Positions 21,001-32,096 of a DNA stretch of 64,000 nucleotides are shown one piece after another. The position numbers and the translations under genes are program-made. Position 1 is the first letter of the stretch. Every line of letters begins with the position of its first letter. Where the stretch lies: the NCBI RefSeq assembly GCF_001625305.1, contig NW_017804187.1, forward strand, positions 2,027,030-2,091,029. Reading direction: 5' to 3'. Source of the stretch: Branchiostoma belcheri (taxonomy: Eukaryota; Chordata; Leptocardii; Amphioxiformes; Branchiostomatidae). The notes beneath the pieces are model-generated. The model was not told where the DNA came from, made no database searches, and worked only from the letters and a program-made list of their open reading frames with translations.

Positions 21001-22092
21001 AAGCGAATCAATTCGGCCCTAGTGGGAATGGGGCCTTACAAAAACATGTTACAGTGATCTTTGTTTGGTTTGACACCTTGCTCAGTGCCTAGAACGTAGA
21101 AGCGGTCAATCGGCTTTGCACTAATCAAATGCACGGCTATGCATGAAGACTGAAACTTACTTGTCATGATGCTGTACGATAAACAAATAAACAAACAAAC
21201 AACGTACTCATCAAGATGCTATCCGCCAGGCTGAACGGTAGACAGAACACCCCCACCAGAAGGTCCGCCGCTGCTAGGTTAGCCAGGAAGAAGTTGGTCA
21301 CCGTCCGCATGTTCCTGTTTAGCGCCACCACCAGTAGCACTAGCACGTTACCTTATAAATCAAATCAACTTTATTGCTCAACAATTGTAGCTGGTACAAT
21401 GTATGGCAAAGAAACAACAATGGTACATACATAAACTAATACTAAAATATAATTCTAACGAGCTAGTCCATAATGATACTAAAGCTAATCTATTGTGTTT
21501 TCTTAGGAAGAGTATTATTACATTCTGTAATTCAGGGAATATATCAGCTATTTACAATATGGTGTCGCTTTTGTAGTGATTCAAATATGAATTTTCCAAC
21601 GTACACTGAGTATGAATGAATGAATGAATCAAGACCTTATGAATGAAGACCTTTATTGCACATTTTTGCAACACTTGGCTAAGTACATCCGTGAATAGTT
21701 TCATCATGTTGGTAAGACGCTGAGTAAAGAGACTCTTTTTACACAACCAAGTCTTTTATTCAGCCGATGTTTCGGTGACCGTCTGTCACCTTCCTCAGGA
21801 CAATTCTGACTGGTTCACATTGCACTGCAGCACAGGTGTCGCTGCTACATTTTCCAAATGTACAATATTTACATATCCACACTTTTAAGTACTGTAGAAA
21901 AGTGTATGAAATAGGGGAATAGGTATACGTACCGACAACACACAGCAGGAAGATAGAGAGATAGGCCAGGGCGAAAACTGCGATGACAGCCGCACTCTGC
22001 TTATGCTTGTCGTAGATGAACTGTTCTTCGTTCCAGGTGTGGTTGAAGTCGTCTGAGACGTTTGAGATGTTTCCGCTGGTTTCAATCGCCAT
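18019..22092 (-). CDS. Neuropeptide FF/RFamide-type G-protein-coupled receptor, six exons
   Basis: Exons (minus strand): 22092-21933, 21351-21208, 20853-20754, 20136-20000, 18986-18777, 18374-18019. All junctions are GT/AG and phases join exactly to give 368 residues. It should be a plasma-membrane peptide receptor. The extracellular N-terminus has NxS/T sequons (NIS, NVS, NHT). Class A landmarks are all present: NxxxVL in TM1, [10 protein letters not shown] in TM2, a cysteine at the start of TM3, [15 protein letters not shown] in loop 2, FALSWLPLH in TM6 and NPIIY in TM7. [12 protein letters not shown] and [13 protein letters not shown] resemble NPFF, GnIH and QRFP receptors; SIFamide-like receptors are alternatives. 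A Ser-rich tail ends the protein. The first part of exon 5 exists in three tandem copies. TTTATT at 17701-17706 is the likely poly(A) signal. Introns hold a Harbinger-like MITE, a minisatellite and LINE debris. Confidence 0.9.
18852..19262 (-). repeat. Three in-frame 135-bp copies of the GPCR exon 5 start
   Basis: A 135-bp unit holding a splice acceptor (TATCGCCAG on the minus strand), about 36 codons of exon 5 from GVYTSDGQ to LFATSY and a short spacer is present three times. The acceptors lie just above 18986, 19121 and 19256. The copies are about 95% alike and the unit is exactly 45 codons, so one frame stays open through all of them. Only the copy nearest the rest of the exon continues into TM5 ([13 protein letters not shown]). 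The others diverge to SYL(V/E)TTVL. Confidence 0.9.
19340..19560 (+). mobile_element. Degenerate LINE reverse-transcriptase fragment
   Basis: A frame around 19349-19428 reads [18 protein letters not shown], followed by VVVDGHH, as in the palm region of LINE reverse transcriptases. After a disrupted stretch, 19490-19535 reads VRSGVPQ, a stop, then SVLGPCLFL, corresponding to the GVPQGSVLGPLLF motif with the glycine codon changed to a stop. It lies in GPCR intron 4, antisense to the gene. It is a dead relic. Confidence 0.7.
20403..20738. repeat. 34-bp minisatellite in GPCR intron 3
   Basis: About nine to ten copies of a 34-bp unit containing GGCCATATGCGGCTATGTGT then CTATGTATCCAACT. Late copies have GTGCCCAACC instead of GTATCCAACT, which shows expansion of a variant block. 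Because 34 is not a multiple of three, all frames stay open by chance. It is not coding. Confidence 0.9.
20923..21035. mobile_element. PIF/Harbinger-like MITE with TTA duplication
   Basis: A 113-bp element with perfect ends GGCCCCATTTCCACTAGG / CCTAGTGGGAATGGGGCC apart from one base. It is flanked by TTA at 20920-20922 and 21036-21038. Three-base TWA duplication is the hallmark of PIF/Harbinger elements. Internal AATTAATTCG/CGAATCAATT blocks extend the palindrome. It sits in GPCR intron 2. Confidence 0.8.
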
Positions 22093-22659
22093 GTTTGGTC
22101 TACCTTGTCTATATCAGAAATGATTTCTGTTAGATTTGATTGGCATTTCATTGTATTATTTCATAAATTAGTTATTTATCTGTTGGGTTTCCTTATTTTC
22201 CTGTGAATGTATAATGATTTGCTTTTTTGTCTTTCTTTTTGATCTTATTTACTTATGTATGTGTGTTATAATGTTTGTTATTCCTACTTACCTGAAATGA
22301 TTTCCGTTAGATGTGATTTTCATTTTATCAGTTACATGTACTTAGTTATCCGTTGGATTTCCTTGTTTTCGTATGCATATAATATGATCTGCTTTCTTCT
22401 TTTCTTTTTTGATCTTATATACGTATGTGCATGTGACAATCATGTGTATTTTAATGGTCAGTATTTGTGTTGAAGTAAGTAATTCCAATTAAGAGAACCC
22501 CTAGCTCGATTAAACATGGCTGTTTCTGGTGTCTCCTAGGTTGCTCCTGCATATAAACAAAATGATTTGTTTTTATGCGCAGAAAAACTAACCCGAGGCT
22601 GTTTCTCCTAACACCGAGAGACTCCTGCTGTAGCTTACTATACACAATTAAGTTCTCGC

Positions 22660-24290
22660 TGATACACACTGTCTCGCTGTCAGGGGCTAATTGGACGTCC
22701 TCCTCTGTATCTGTATAGCCCTTCGGCGTAACGCACCAGCTTCATCTTACCAGTGGGTGGTTATTGGAAGCCGGATGTAGTCAGGCTAGGAGCTACCTTC
22801 CAAATTAAGTTGTTTTTCAGTTGTTGATTTTTTTTACACCTGTTGACTTGTTTTTTTACACTTTCTCGCTGCCAGTGGCTGATATGATTTCCTCTTCTGT
22901 AGCTATATCTGTATCTGTACAGCCCTTCGGCATAACACACCAGCTTCATCTTACCTGACGTCTGACCAGTGGGTGGCTATTGAAAGCAGGATGTAGTCAG
23001 GCTAGGAGCTACCTTCCAGATTAAGTTGTTTTTCAGTTGTTGATTCTTTTTTACACTTGTTATTTGTTTTTTCACCTCCTCGCTGTCAGGGGCCGATTTG
23101 ATTTCCTCCTCTGTATCTGTATAGCCCGAACCTTCTCTCGGCGGCTGGTCGTAGGATGGCCGGCTATTAAAATAACGCGTTAAAAACTCTACAAGACGCT
23201 GTTTCAAAATTCCCACCCGCCCCGGAGCCTGCACATGAGACTAGGTGCAAACTGTCACACTGTTAGGGGTTGATTTGGGCCTCCTCCCACAGACTGTGGT
23301 ATAAACTGCCACACTGTCAGGTGCCTCCTCTGTATCTGTATTGCCCTTAACGCACCAGCTTCCTCTTACCTGAGGCCTGACCAGTGGGTGGCTATTGGAA
23401 GCAGGATGTAGTCAGGCTAGGAGCTACCTTCCTGATTAATTTGTTTTTCAAGATTATTAAGTTGTTTTTCAGTTGTTGATTTGTTTTTTTTACACTTGTT
23501 GATTTGTTTTTTTCACTTCCTCGCTGTCAGGGGCCGATTTGATTTCCTCTTCTGTATCTGTATAGCCCTTCGGCATAACGCACCAGCTTCATCTTACCTG
23601 GGGTCTGACCGGTGGAATGGGACCTTCTCTCAGCGGCTGGTTGTAGGATGGCCGGCTATTAAAATAACGCGTTAAAAAACTCTACAAAACGCTATAAAAA
23701 ATTCCCACCCGCCCCGGAGCCTGCACAGGAGACTAAGTACACACTGCCACACTGTAAGGGGCTGGTTGGGCTTCCTCCTCTGTATCTGTTTATCCCTTTG
23801 GCATAACGCACCAGCTTCATCTTACCTGACGTCTGACCAGTGGGTGGCTATTGGAAGCAGGACGTAGTCAGGCTTGGAGGCACCTTCCAGATTAAGTTGT
23901 TTTTCAGTTGTTGATTTGTTTTTTTTTACATCCTCGCTGTACGTCAGGGGCTTATTTGACTTCTTCTTCTGTATCTGTATCGCCCTCCTAATCTCCAAGC
24001 AGATCCCTTTCGGTTGCAAAAACACAGTATCAAATTGGCCAGGCAGTATCCATTAGCCAGAGAAGGTCGCCGGCCACCGACGGGATTAGTGACCACAAAA
24101 AAAAGGCCATATCTAAAAAGCTAACGATCATTTCCCCACAACATCTGCTTGGAGAGTACAGCCCTTCGGCATAACACACCAGCTTGTTCTTACCTGGAGT
24201 CTGATCGTTGGGTGGCTATTGGAGGCCGGATGTAGTCAGGCTTGGAGCTACCTTCCCGATGGCTCAACTCCCACGTCGTTTTCAGTTGTT
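22660..24290. repeat. Long tandem array, unit roughly 200-230 bp
   Basis: About seven to eight diverged copies of a unit containing CTCGCTGTCAGGGGC, CCTCCTCTGTATCTGTATAG, CCCTTCGGCRTAACGCACCA, GGTGGCTATTGGAAGC and GTAGTCAGGCTAGGAGCTACC, with poly-T runs between. Copies start near 22665, 22865, 23080, 23290, 23515, 23745, 23935 and 24150. One copy is interrupted by half of the AATCTCCAAGCAGATCC foldback element (about 23990-24066). It lies directly upstream of the GPCR start codon. Confidence 0.85.
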
Positions 24291-25009
24291 GTTTTTTTTT
24301 TACACTGGTAGCTGAAATGGCAGAGATCAGGCATTAAGGGACCATTATTATAGATGGGAATAAATTTATGATAACTGCTGCGTGTTGCGTTGGGACTATG
24401 AGAATGTCCCTCGATAGAATAACAACAATGTCAATTGTAAAACTACTTTTCAGATAACAGTGACGACACTCTAATTATGATAGTTAGAATAGCAACTCGT
24501 TAACAAAATGACAATACCTGTATGCTGTGTGAATGTATACAATTGAGAGTTGTGTAAAATTGGCCTACATAATTATGAAGTATGAACCAAACACACAGAG
24601 CACGATGCAAGCATATTGACATTTCATTTTATTTATCCAAGGCAACATGCACTCACGTTTCTCCACTGTTGTTTCTCTTCTTCAGGTAACCCTGACATAT
24701 CACGAATCTGTCTCCATATCTAATTATCTGTCTTTATCATCGGAATATATCAGTCGCCATATGTGGTAAACTCCGGCCTTTCATGCAATATGAGATTAAA
24801 GACCTGTGCCATGGACACATGTTGCTTCATGATCAAAGGGATAGTTCCACCAGCTTTAAAGCATCATGGTAACCGCGACTTCACGTAGTTTTCCACCGCC
24901 GAGAGCAAAAAGCTTGCACGTCAGGCGAAAACAGAGAAGGCCTACATCTGTGGACGTCAATTACGTCAGGGTAAGGAGACGACGTCTTGTGACAAAGGTT
25001 ATTGACTGA

Positions 25010-25640
25010 GAATCTGAAGCTTGGTGCATAGCAAGCCTCACTGTTGTGTCCTTAAGCTTGGGAAAGGTACTTGACACCTGTTACCTCAGGTGCTCTAGCC
25101 TTTCGGATAGGACATCTGAGTATTTCAATGACGTCAAGGTACGGAGACAAGGCGGTCTTGTGGCAAAGGTTATTGACTGAGAATCTAAAGGTTCTGGGTT
25201 CAAATTACTGACAGGTCCCAGTGTTGTGCCCGTAGGAAATGCGCTTGACGCCTACATGCATTTCGCCGCTCTGGTAACAATGAGTGCTAGGACGTAATTA
25301 GCAAGGTGGTCTTCTGGTTAGAGTTATTGACTCAGAATCTGAAGGTTCTGGGTTCAAATCCTGGTGCATAGCAGGCCCCACTGTTGTGTCCTGGGGAAGG
25401 TACTTGACACCTGTTACCTCAGGTGCTCTAGCTTTTCGGATGGGACGTAAGACATCTGAGTATTTCAATTACGTCAGGGTTCGGCGACAAGTCGGTCTTG
25501 TGCTTAAGGTTGTTGACTCAGAATCTGAAGGTTTTGGGTTCGAATCCTGGTGCATAGCAGGCCGCACTGTTGTGCACTTGGAAAAGGCACTGAACACCAA
25601 TGTGCTCACTGATTCATGTAAAATGAGTACTAAGAAGTAA
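25010..25640 (+). mobile_element. Tandem array of tRNA-derived SINE units
   Basis: Four units contain GGTCTTGTG/CTGGTTAGAGTTATTGACT (A-box-like) and GGTTCTGGGTTCAAATCCTG (B-box-like), followed by CACTGTTGTG and a GGAAAGGTACTTGACACC tail. They are spaced about 170 bp apart. The heads resemble tRNA promoters but lack full tRNA pairing, so they are not tRNA genes. Confidence 0.75.
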
Positions 25641-26845
25641 CAAACAAACAAGCAAACACACAAACCTACAAATGGCACGAGAACATAACCGTCTTGGCAA
25701 GATATCCCTATTTCTATTTTAATAGATCATCATCCACGTACTTTTACATGGTTTTAAGAATGTAGAATTATAGTAGAAAACAGAGAAGGTTTGGAGAAAA
25801 GTTGTTAACAAAGAGTACCTAGTACATGTATGGTGCCCAAACGGTCAACCTGGCTAAAACATACCATACGTATATTGGTACCTTTAAATATGGTTCAACA
25901 GTGCAGTTTTGGTCAATTCCTGCTCTTTAAACAGAGGAAAAACATTTAAAAAACATTAAATTTATGCCTATTATTACCTTTGTAACTTGTTTTGTTGGGG
26001 TTCCTCGGAAATCAGTTGCTCTAAACTGAAGGTACTACCCAACTGTTTTAAGATCAATGAATAAATGAATAGAAATAAAGACTTACCAAATGCTTTTCGC
26101 TGGCAAACGTTGAAAATCTGTCGAAGTCTCCAACAAAATCTTGGGCTGTCCTGGTCTAGCTTGGATGCAATGTGTGGAAGTCTACTTCAGCTCTAGCGTT
26201 AACGATGCGGCCGCATTCGCCGTGGATCGCCGTTCGATTTTGATCAACCACTGGCAATGTTCCAGTCCAGCCTTTTTCCGTAACAACACAGCTTTCGCTG
26301 GCCACGTGCACCACTATCCCAAATATACCCACAGTTTGCGCCGTTTTGTGACCGGCTCTTAAGAGATGCTCCTTACGTTCCCAGTGAGATCCTTTCTTGC
26401 TTGTTGTCTGGTCTAGATCTTTCTGGAAGCGTGTCTTCTTGTGTTTATGACTATAATAGAATCTCTCACGAGGGTCTGTATGTCAGTTTCTGTGAGGCGG
26501 AGTGAGCCGTTTTAATTCACCGTTAATCGTAGGTGGCCGCTTGAATAGCGTTGTCAAGAAATTGTATTCGTGAATGCGAAATTAGTGGCTGAAATTCCAC
26601 TTATATGAATAGAATTATATAATAGAACTATATAATTAGCGCGTTATTTGTTATCCTGAATTCATCATTAGACGTTATTGAAAAGCCTTCGTATATCGTA
26701 GTCGAACGCCAAATTGCCCCAAAATCACAATAACACGTCCAGCATACTAGTTTTGCCAGAGACCATATGAATACAGAGAACAATAAAAAAAGTATTTTCT
26801 CCAAAGCCTTACCCAAGAACAACGTTATCAGCCTTTCAGCGTTGT

Positions 26846-27085
26846 CAGCCTTCCTGAATTTACCATTAAGCGTTGTCGACTCTCCTAAAATTCACAGTTA
26901 AGCGTTGCCGACTTTCCTGAATTTACCGTTAAGCGTTGTCGACTCTCCTAAAATTTACCGTTAAGCGTTGCCGACTCTCCTAAAATTTACCGTTAAGCGT
27001 TGCCGACTCTCCTAAAATTTACCGTTAAGCGTTGTCGACTCTCCTAAAATTTACCGTTAAGCGTTGCCGACTCTCCTAAAAATCC
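26846..27085. repeat. 32-bp minisatellite
   Basis: About seven copies of a 32-bp unit containing AAGCGTTGCCGACTCTCC then TAAAATTTACCGTT, with variant GTTGTCG in some. The outer copies are more diverged. Confidence 0.9.
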
Positions 27086-27338
27086 CAAAGCGTTGTCAAG
27101 ATCCCCCCATGCAGACCCACTTCCGCGTTTCCTGCGCAGTAACTACGCCAACTAAGTACCTCCGAAGAGCGCCGGAGGGTCCCAGTGGGGGTGGGCTATT
27201 TGTGAAATTTGAGTCAAGAGAAGTGAAAATCATGCCTAGCAACGTGAGATGCAACCCCAGGCTAGAATACACTCTGATTGGGTCAGAAGAAACCGGTAAT
27301 TAATTTATCAGTGAATGATTTTATCAGATTGGTGTACG

Positions 27339-27666
27339 ATTGAATATCAAAGGTTCTTTATTCACAACCGTTTGTTTGATAGCAAGATCTGACGTTTCGA
27401 TGATGACCGTCTGTCATCTTCATTAGAGCAGTTGTGACTGATTCACTGTGCACTGAAGTAAGATGTTAGCAATGACACTGTGCATTGAAGCTAGGTGTTT
27501 GTATCTTTGTTTATTTTCAGTTTAAGCAGGTGTTAGCAGTAACACCTAGCTCCAGTGCACTAGTAGATCACTCACAATTGCCCTGATGAAGATGACAGAC
27601 GGTCATCGAAACATCGGTTCCTGATAACTAAGTTTTTGCGAATAAAAAAAAACATTTCTATTCAAT
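27339..27666. mobile_element. Long foldback element with CATCGAAAC arms
   Basis: Arms of roughly 110 bp pair imperfectly: ATTGAAT, TTTATTC, GACGTTTCGATGA, CCGTCTGTCATCTTCAT, CAGTTGTGA on the left and their complements on the right. The arms meet in a short centre with TAACACCTAGCT. Partial relatives occur near 19640-19790 and 21755-21850. Confidence 0.8.
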
Positions 27667-29984
27667 TCTGTAATTAGGGAAAGCAGGCTTACAAATCGTT
27701 TCATTTTCCTCTACCTCCCTCCTACGATGATATTTTTGCTCTCTCTTGCCAAATCTTGATGTAAACGATCTTGTGTATTCGATTTTCGGCATGACTGTTG
27801 TACAATGCCGACAAAGAGCTTCTGATGTCCTTATCTTTACCTTTGACAAGAGCCTCCGCCATCATCGGGGAATGAACCTAACTAGCTGTGATATAAACAG
27901 GTACATTGATGTAGCATGAAAGTTCATCTGTGTTGGTACAAATCATTATGAAATAAAGACTGAACTTTAACTTCCAACACTAGATACAGAATTGGGACTT
28001 ACCCCAAATTTTCGGTTGACTCCATCAACCTTGTTCACGGAATGGACCCGTCTACTCTTGGAACGTGACGTCAGAGACATTGATGTCTAAGTAATTGTAC
28101 ATTGATGTCTATGTAATAAGGCATCTAAGTAATGAGATACACAAGAAAACAGATCTATATACTAATGATTCTCATGCAACGAGTACTTATAGTAACTGTT
28201 TTCTTACATGTTTAAAGTTAAAACGTTTGATCCAACACAATAACGTTCTCTCACCCAGTCACTCTGGTCTTCCTCAGTAGACTGTTTTCTTACATGTACA
28301 TGTTTCATACTGTACATGAAGCAAGACGATTGACATGGGCCATGTGTCAGGGTTGTGTGTTGTTTCAGGGTTAGATGGGATCTGATGTTCACGGAAAACG
28401 CCTTCTTTGACTTTGTTCTTAACTCGATGCTCACTTTAGCCTGAATGACAGACTAATTCCAGAGCCCACACCTTCCGCTTAGACACTGAGAAACAATTCT
28501 TCCATGGTCTAACTCAGTACTTGAATCTGAATCAACCTCATATTATAGGGTAAACGTTGTTGTTGGCATCCTTTCGTCTCTTGAGACGATGGAGTATGCG
28601 CCGTGGTTCAGGATGTCTTCATGCATCGCCTGTTGTGGATGAACGTATAGATTGGGGTAAACGTATAGATTGCTTATCCCCCCGCTCCCCCACTTCATTA
28701 CCATTTTAAACACAGACACGCACACACACACAAGTGGCAACAAAAACTTAGCCTTCTTTCCGCTTGTCGGTCTCACAATGTTTACACAAAGTCATATGAT
28801 GTTTCAATTTCATACCGTAAAGAATACATACAATGTAACGTTACCTGTTGAAACCATTGTATTTAAAGGGCACGTCATACATCACGAGGTAGTCATAGGT
28901 TTGGGGATTCCCCTGAAAAGCAAACAACATACCAGACAGGTAACGCAAGCGTCTACATAGCTGGGTGGAATGTTATTTCCAAATCCTATGGTAAGCATAG
29001 GATACAAGAGTTATTCTGGTATAGTAGATGATAGACTTGGATATAGTCATCGTAGGTCGGTCAGTAGAATTGTGCTGCTTATGTTTTAATATTGGATCAC
29101 TTTAATCGTACAAGGATGCAATGGTAGGGTTTCATCAGGGTCTTCTTCTTGCCAATACACTCATAATTACAAATAGCAAAATAGCAATGTGTAAAATGAG
29201 ATATGTAATGTAGTATTATAAAAATTGTAGACCTACAGTAGTAACATTAGTTGTTGTATCGAAAATCAACAATAAGGATACATGTTCCTGGTACGACATT
29301 TGATACTTTTCTATTCATGTGTCGAAGAGAGATGCTGTCTAATGTTGCAATTCCTCATTATTCATTGAATATGAACATGAATGTATTAATGATGTGATGT
29401 CATGGTAGACGAACGTCATGAAATAAAGTAGCCACTGCTGAAATACCTCGTCACTAGTAAGTGGCTTTCTTTTAATATTGAGCATATGAGCATACGTAAC
29501 TTTGTGTGAAACTAGGGTCGCACAGTTAGGCAACCATGCGCATTGCTTGTTGTAAATTTTTCTTCGATTCATTTCGGCGCAACTCAATGAGGTTTTGATT
29601 TATAGTTACATATTAGGTAGGTGTAGACGAAAAACACACGCATGTTTGCGTTAATTTGGTGACACTGTCCTATTCAAACATAACCGTTCTTTGTTGCTAA
29701 GTGCAATGACTATTTCGGGTCGAGGCATTGACGCAGGTGAATAGAATGCCTCAGGTTCAAAGTAGTCTCTGCTTAATTACTTAGTCGTTGGGCGGAGCCA
29801 AAAAGCAGTTGATTCAGTCTTATATTTTCTACTTCCAGGCGATGTTCTGGTATTGGCAGGGTGAATGCGCCCGCGTTGGCTGGACATAAAAATCTTGCAT
29901 AAAAGTTTGATCTCAAAGGCTAGCATCCGACGTGAACCTGAGAAAGACGAGGCCTTCGGATTACGAATAACGAGGCTCAACTAG

Positions 29985-30393
29985 TTAACTCGCCTGTGCG
30001 ACGTGGGGCCACCATTTTGAAGACTGAGTACCACCTGCGCGGTGCCGCCGTCCCCCCACCCAAAAGTCAGAAGGTAAGAATTTTAACCGTTTCGATTGTA
30101 CAGACGTTTTCCTAAGAGATGGAAGCACATCGAGACAGTTTTGAGGACATGTGTATGTGTTGAGACAGCAGACAGTGAAGGAATTTTTGCTTTCATTTTC
30201 GACTAAGCAAAGATATGGCACGGACGGGTCGGGTTTTCTAAGTGAGTTGGGGACTTAAGGGTTTTCCTTCTTCACCATTTCTAGATTGACACTCTGAAGG
30301 CCACTGCGTCTGTTTAGACCGCAGCACACATCCAACATTTCACGTTTCAATTTGAGGGAGAGATAGCTAACAACGATGGCTTCTGGAGGAGCT
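29985..30393 (+). promoter_or_regulatory. Likely promoter and 5' untranslated exons of the NYN gene
   Basis: A locally GC-rich stretch around 29985-30073 ends in CAGAAG with a good donor (GTAAGA at 30074). A second exon is bounded by an acceptor (TTTCTAG, exon from 30285) and the donor GTAAGT at 30394, and it contains the start codon at 30376. The first exon and its 5' boundary are inferred from splice sites and base composition only. Confidence 0.45.
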
Positions 30394-32096
30394 GTAAGTA
30401 TACTTGTAGAAGGTTATGTTTGAGATACTTTTTGATGTTTGGATGTGCTGTAGCAGCATAACCCAAGATTAGTATTATGGGTGGATTACATCTCCTTAAC
30501 TGCGAATGAGAACAAGTGAGGACCGTAGTCTCATAATCAAAGAAATACGCCATCCGTAAAGGTAAGCATCATTTTTTTTATTCCAACATGTAATCACCAT
30601 ACGTGGTGACGGCACACTCAAGTTTTTTTCAACTTATATTAATGCCGCCACCAACACAGGAGACAAATACATGACAGGACAATACTCATTTTCACCTGAA
30701 CGAAGTGAGGAAAGTCGTGTTCAGTGCCTTTCCCAAGGGCACAAGGTCGGTGGCATGTTAGGACTCGAACCCGGGACCTCTCGACTCCGAGTCGCCCACT
30801 CTGCCACTACGCCACACGACCCCAAGTATCATTTAAGATATGGGTGTAAATTGGCGATTATTTAATCTCCTTCAGGCATCATCATCTGGACCACACAATG
30901 GCGGAGGTGTGTGGATCTTTGTAGATGATTCCAACATTTGGATTGAGGCAAAGAAGCTGGCTGCGCGTCTGAGCGGCATTGAGACGGAGGAGGACCCACG
31001 CGTCAGAGTCGACATTGGTGAGCTGGAGACTGTTGTCCGGGCCGGGCGTCCCGTCATCAAGGGCACTCTATACGGCTCTAAGCCTCCACCTCAAGACTCG
31101 GTCAAGGCCAAGATCGACAGCAAAGAATGGGAGGTCATCAAACACAAGAGGAGCGAAATAACGGGGAAAGAGAAGAAAGTTGACACTCAGATTGTTGCTG
31201 ACATCGTGGAGCTAGTGTGTGACAAGGACAATCTCCAGAAAGGCAACACAGTCATTATCATCACTGGAGATGCCGACATTATGCCGGCTGTGGAGAAGGT
31301 ATTGGCCAGACCACAATGGAATGTGGAGGTAAAGATGTGGAAGGGTGGCTTGGCAGGAGACTTTAAAGTCAGAGCAAGCGAAATGCCAGGCCACATGATC
31401 ACAGCTACACTTGATTATTATTTTGATAAGATAGCATTTATCAACTACCGTTTTAACGTTAATAAAAGTACTGATTTCAATTTACTTTGTAAAACTGCCG
31501 TCGTGCTGGTCAACCCACAATGGCAAGTGGTTGATGATCTACGGCAGTGGAGGAAGAAAATGGATGAGGAATGCCGGTATCCCTTCTGGTACCACGGAGC
31601 TTCTCTACCAAGTACTAATGACAAGCTAGTAGTTGTGGTATTTTACATCTGGCCGCTCGACAGTAACGTGCTAGTAGACTTACTAGCAAAAATCCAGCAC
31701 AGTCCTGATCTAAAACTTAACGCGCAAGAAACGCTGCTTTTCTCTGCGTTTAGAGATGACATTGAATATGACGACAGTTTGGGGAATGAAGGCGATTTTG
31801 AGGAGCCATGGCCATTTATGGTGAACCAATGCCAATACAAATTCAACTGCATGCATGGTCTCGACTGTAACTATGCACACTCTGATGCTGAAATGCAATT
31901 CTTCAGTGAAGCGCAACAGATCAGAGGGGAGTTTCCTCAAGGTTATAAGACTACGATGTGCTACTACTATGCCAAGGAGGGCATATGCGCCAATGGAGAC
32001 GGATGCGACTTCGCACATGGAGATGCTGATGCCATCTGTGTCGACTGTCACGGAATAGGACACTTCAAGGAAGACTGCCCAGAGAAAGCAGGTTGA
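30376..32096 (+). CDS. Predicted NYN-domain ribonuclease with two CCCH fingers and a zinc knuckle
   Basis: Coding exons 30376-30393 (MASGGA) and 30876-32096 join in frame to 412 residues. A NYN (LabA-like PIN) domain covers about 16-200. Its acidic sites are visible: FVDDSN, KKVDTQIVADI and TGDADIMPAV, expected to bind Mg/Mn and cut RNA. The C-terminus carries two CCCH fingers (C-x5-C-x5-C-x3-H at about 325-341 and C-x8-C-x5-C-x3-H at about 368-387) and a CCHC knuckle (C-x2-C-x4-H-x4-C at about 394-407), all RNA-binding types. No signal peptide or membrane segment is seen, so it is probably cytoplasmic or nuclear. Regnase/ZC3H12 joins a PIN nuclease to one CCCH finger, but this order and number differ, so no symbol is given. 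The middle (about 205-315) is unrecognised. AATAAA at 32349 and 32505 are candidate poly(A) signals. Confidence 0.88.
30568..30824 (-). mobile_element. Full-length tRNA-derived SINE in the NYN intron
   Basis: Read on the minus strand it starts GGGGTCGTGTGGCGTAGTGG, has a B-box at GGTTCGAGTCC, then the CCCTTGGGAAAGGCAC, TTGGTGGCGGCATTAATATA and TCACCACGTATGGTGATTAC blocks, and ends in a poly(A) run. This is the most complete copy in the window. It ends about 50 bp before the exon at 30876. Confidence 0.85.

Larger units (their letters stand above)
22093..29980. other. Repeat-rich intergenic region, no gene recognised
   Basis: Between the GPCR start and the NYN gene I see no conserved coding exon. 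The content is a tandem array (22660-24290), a tRNA-like SINE array (25010-25640), a 32-bp minisatellite (26846-27085), a foldback element (27339-27666) and unannotated AT-rich DNA (about 27700-29900). A segment around 29410-29602 (CATGAAATAAAGTAGCCACTG, then GTCGCACAGTTAGGCAACCA) recurs around 40278-40395. Confidence 0.55.
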
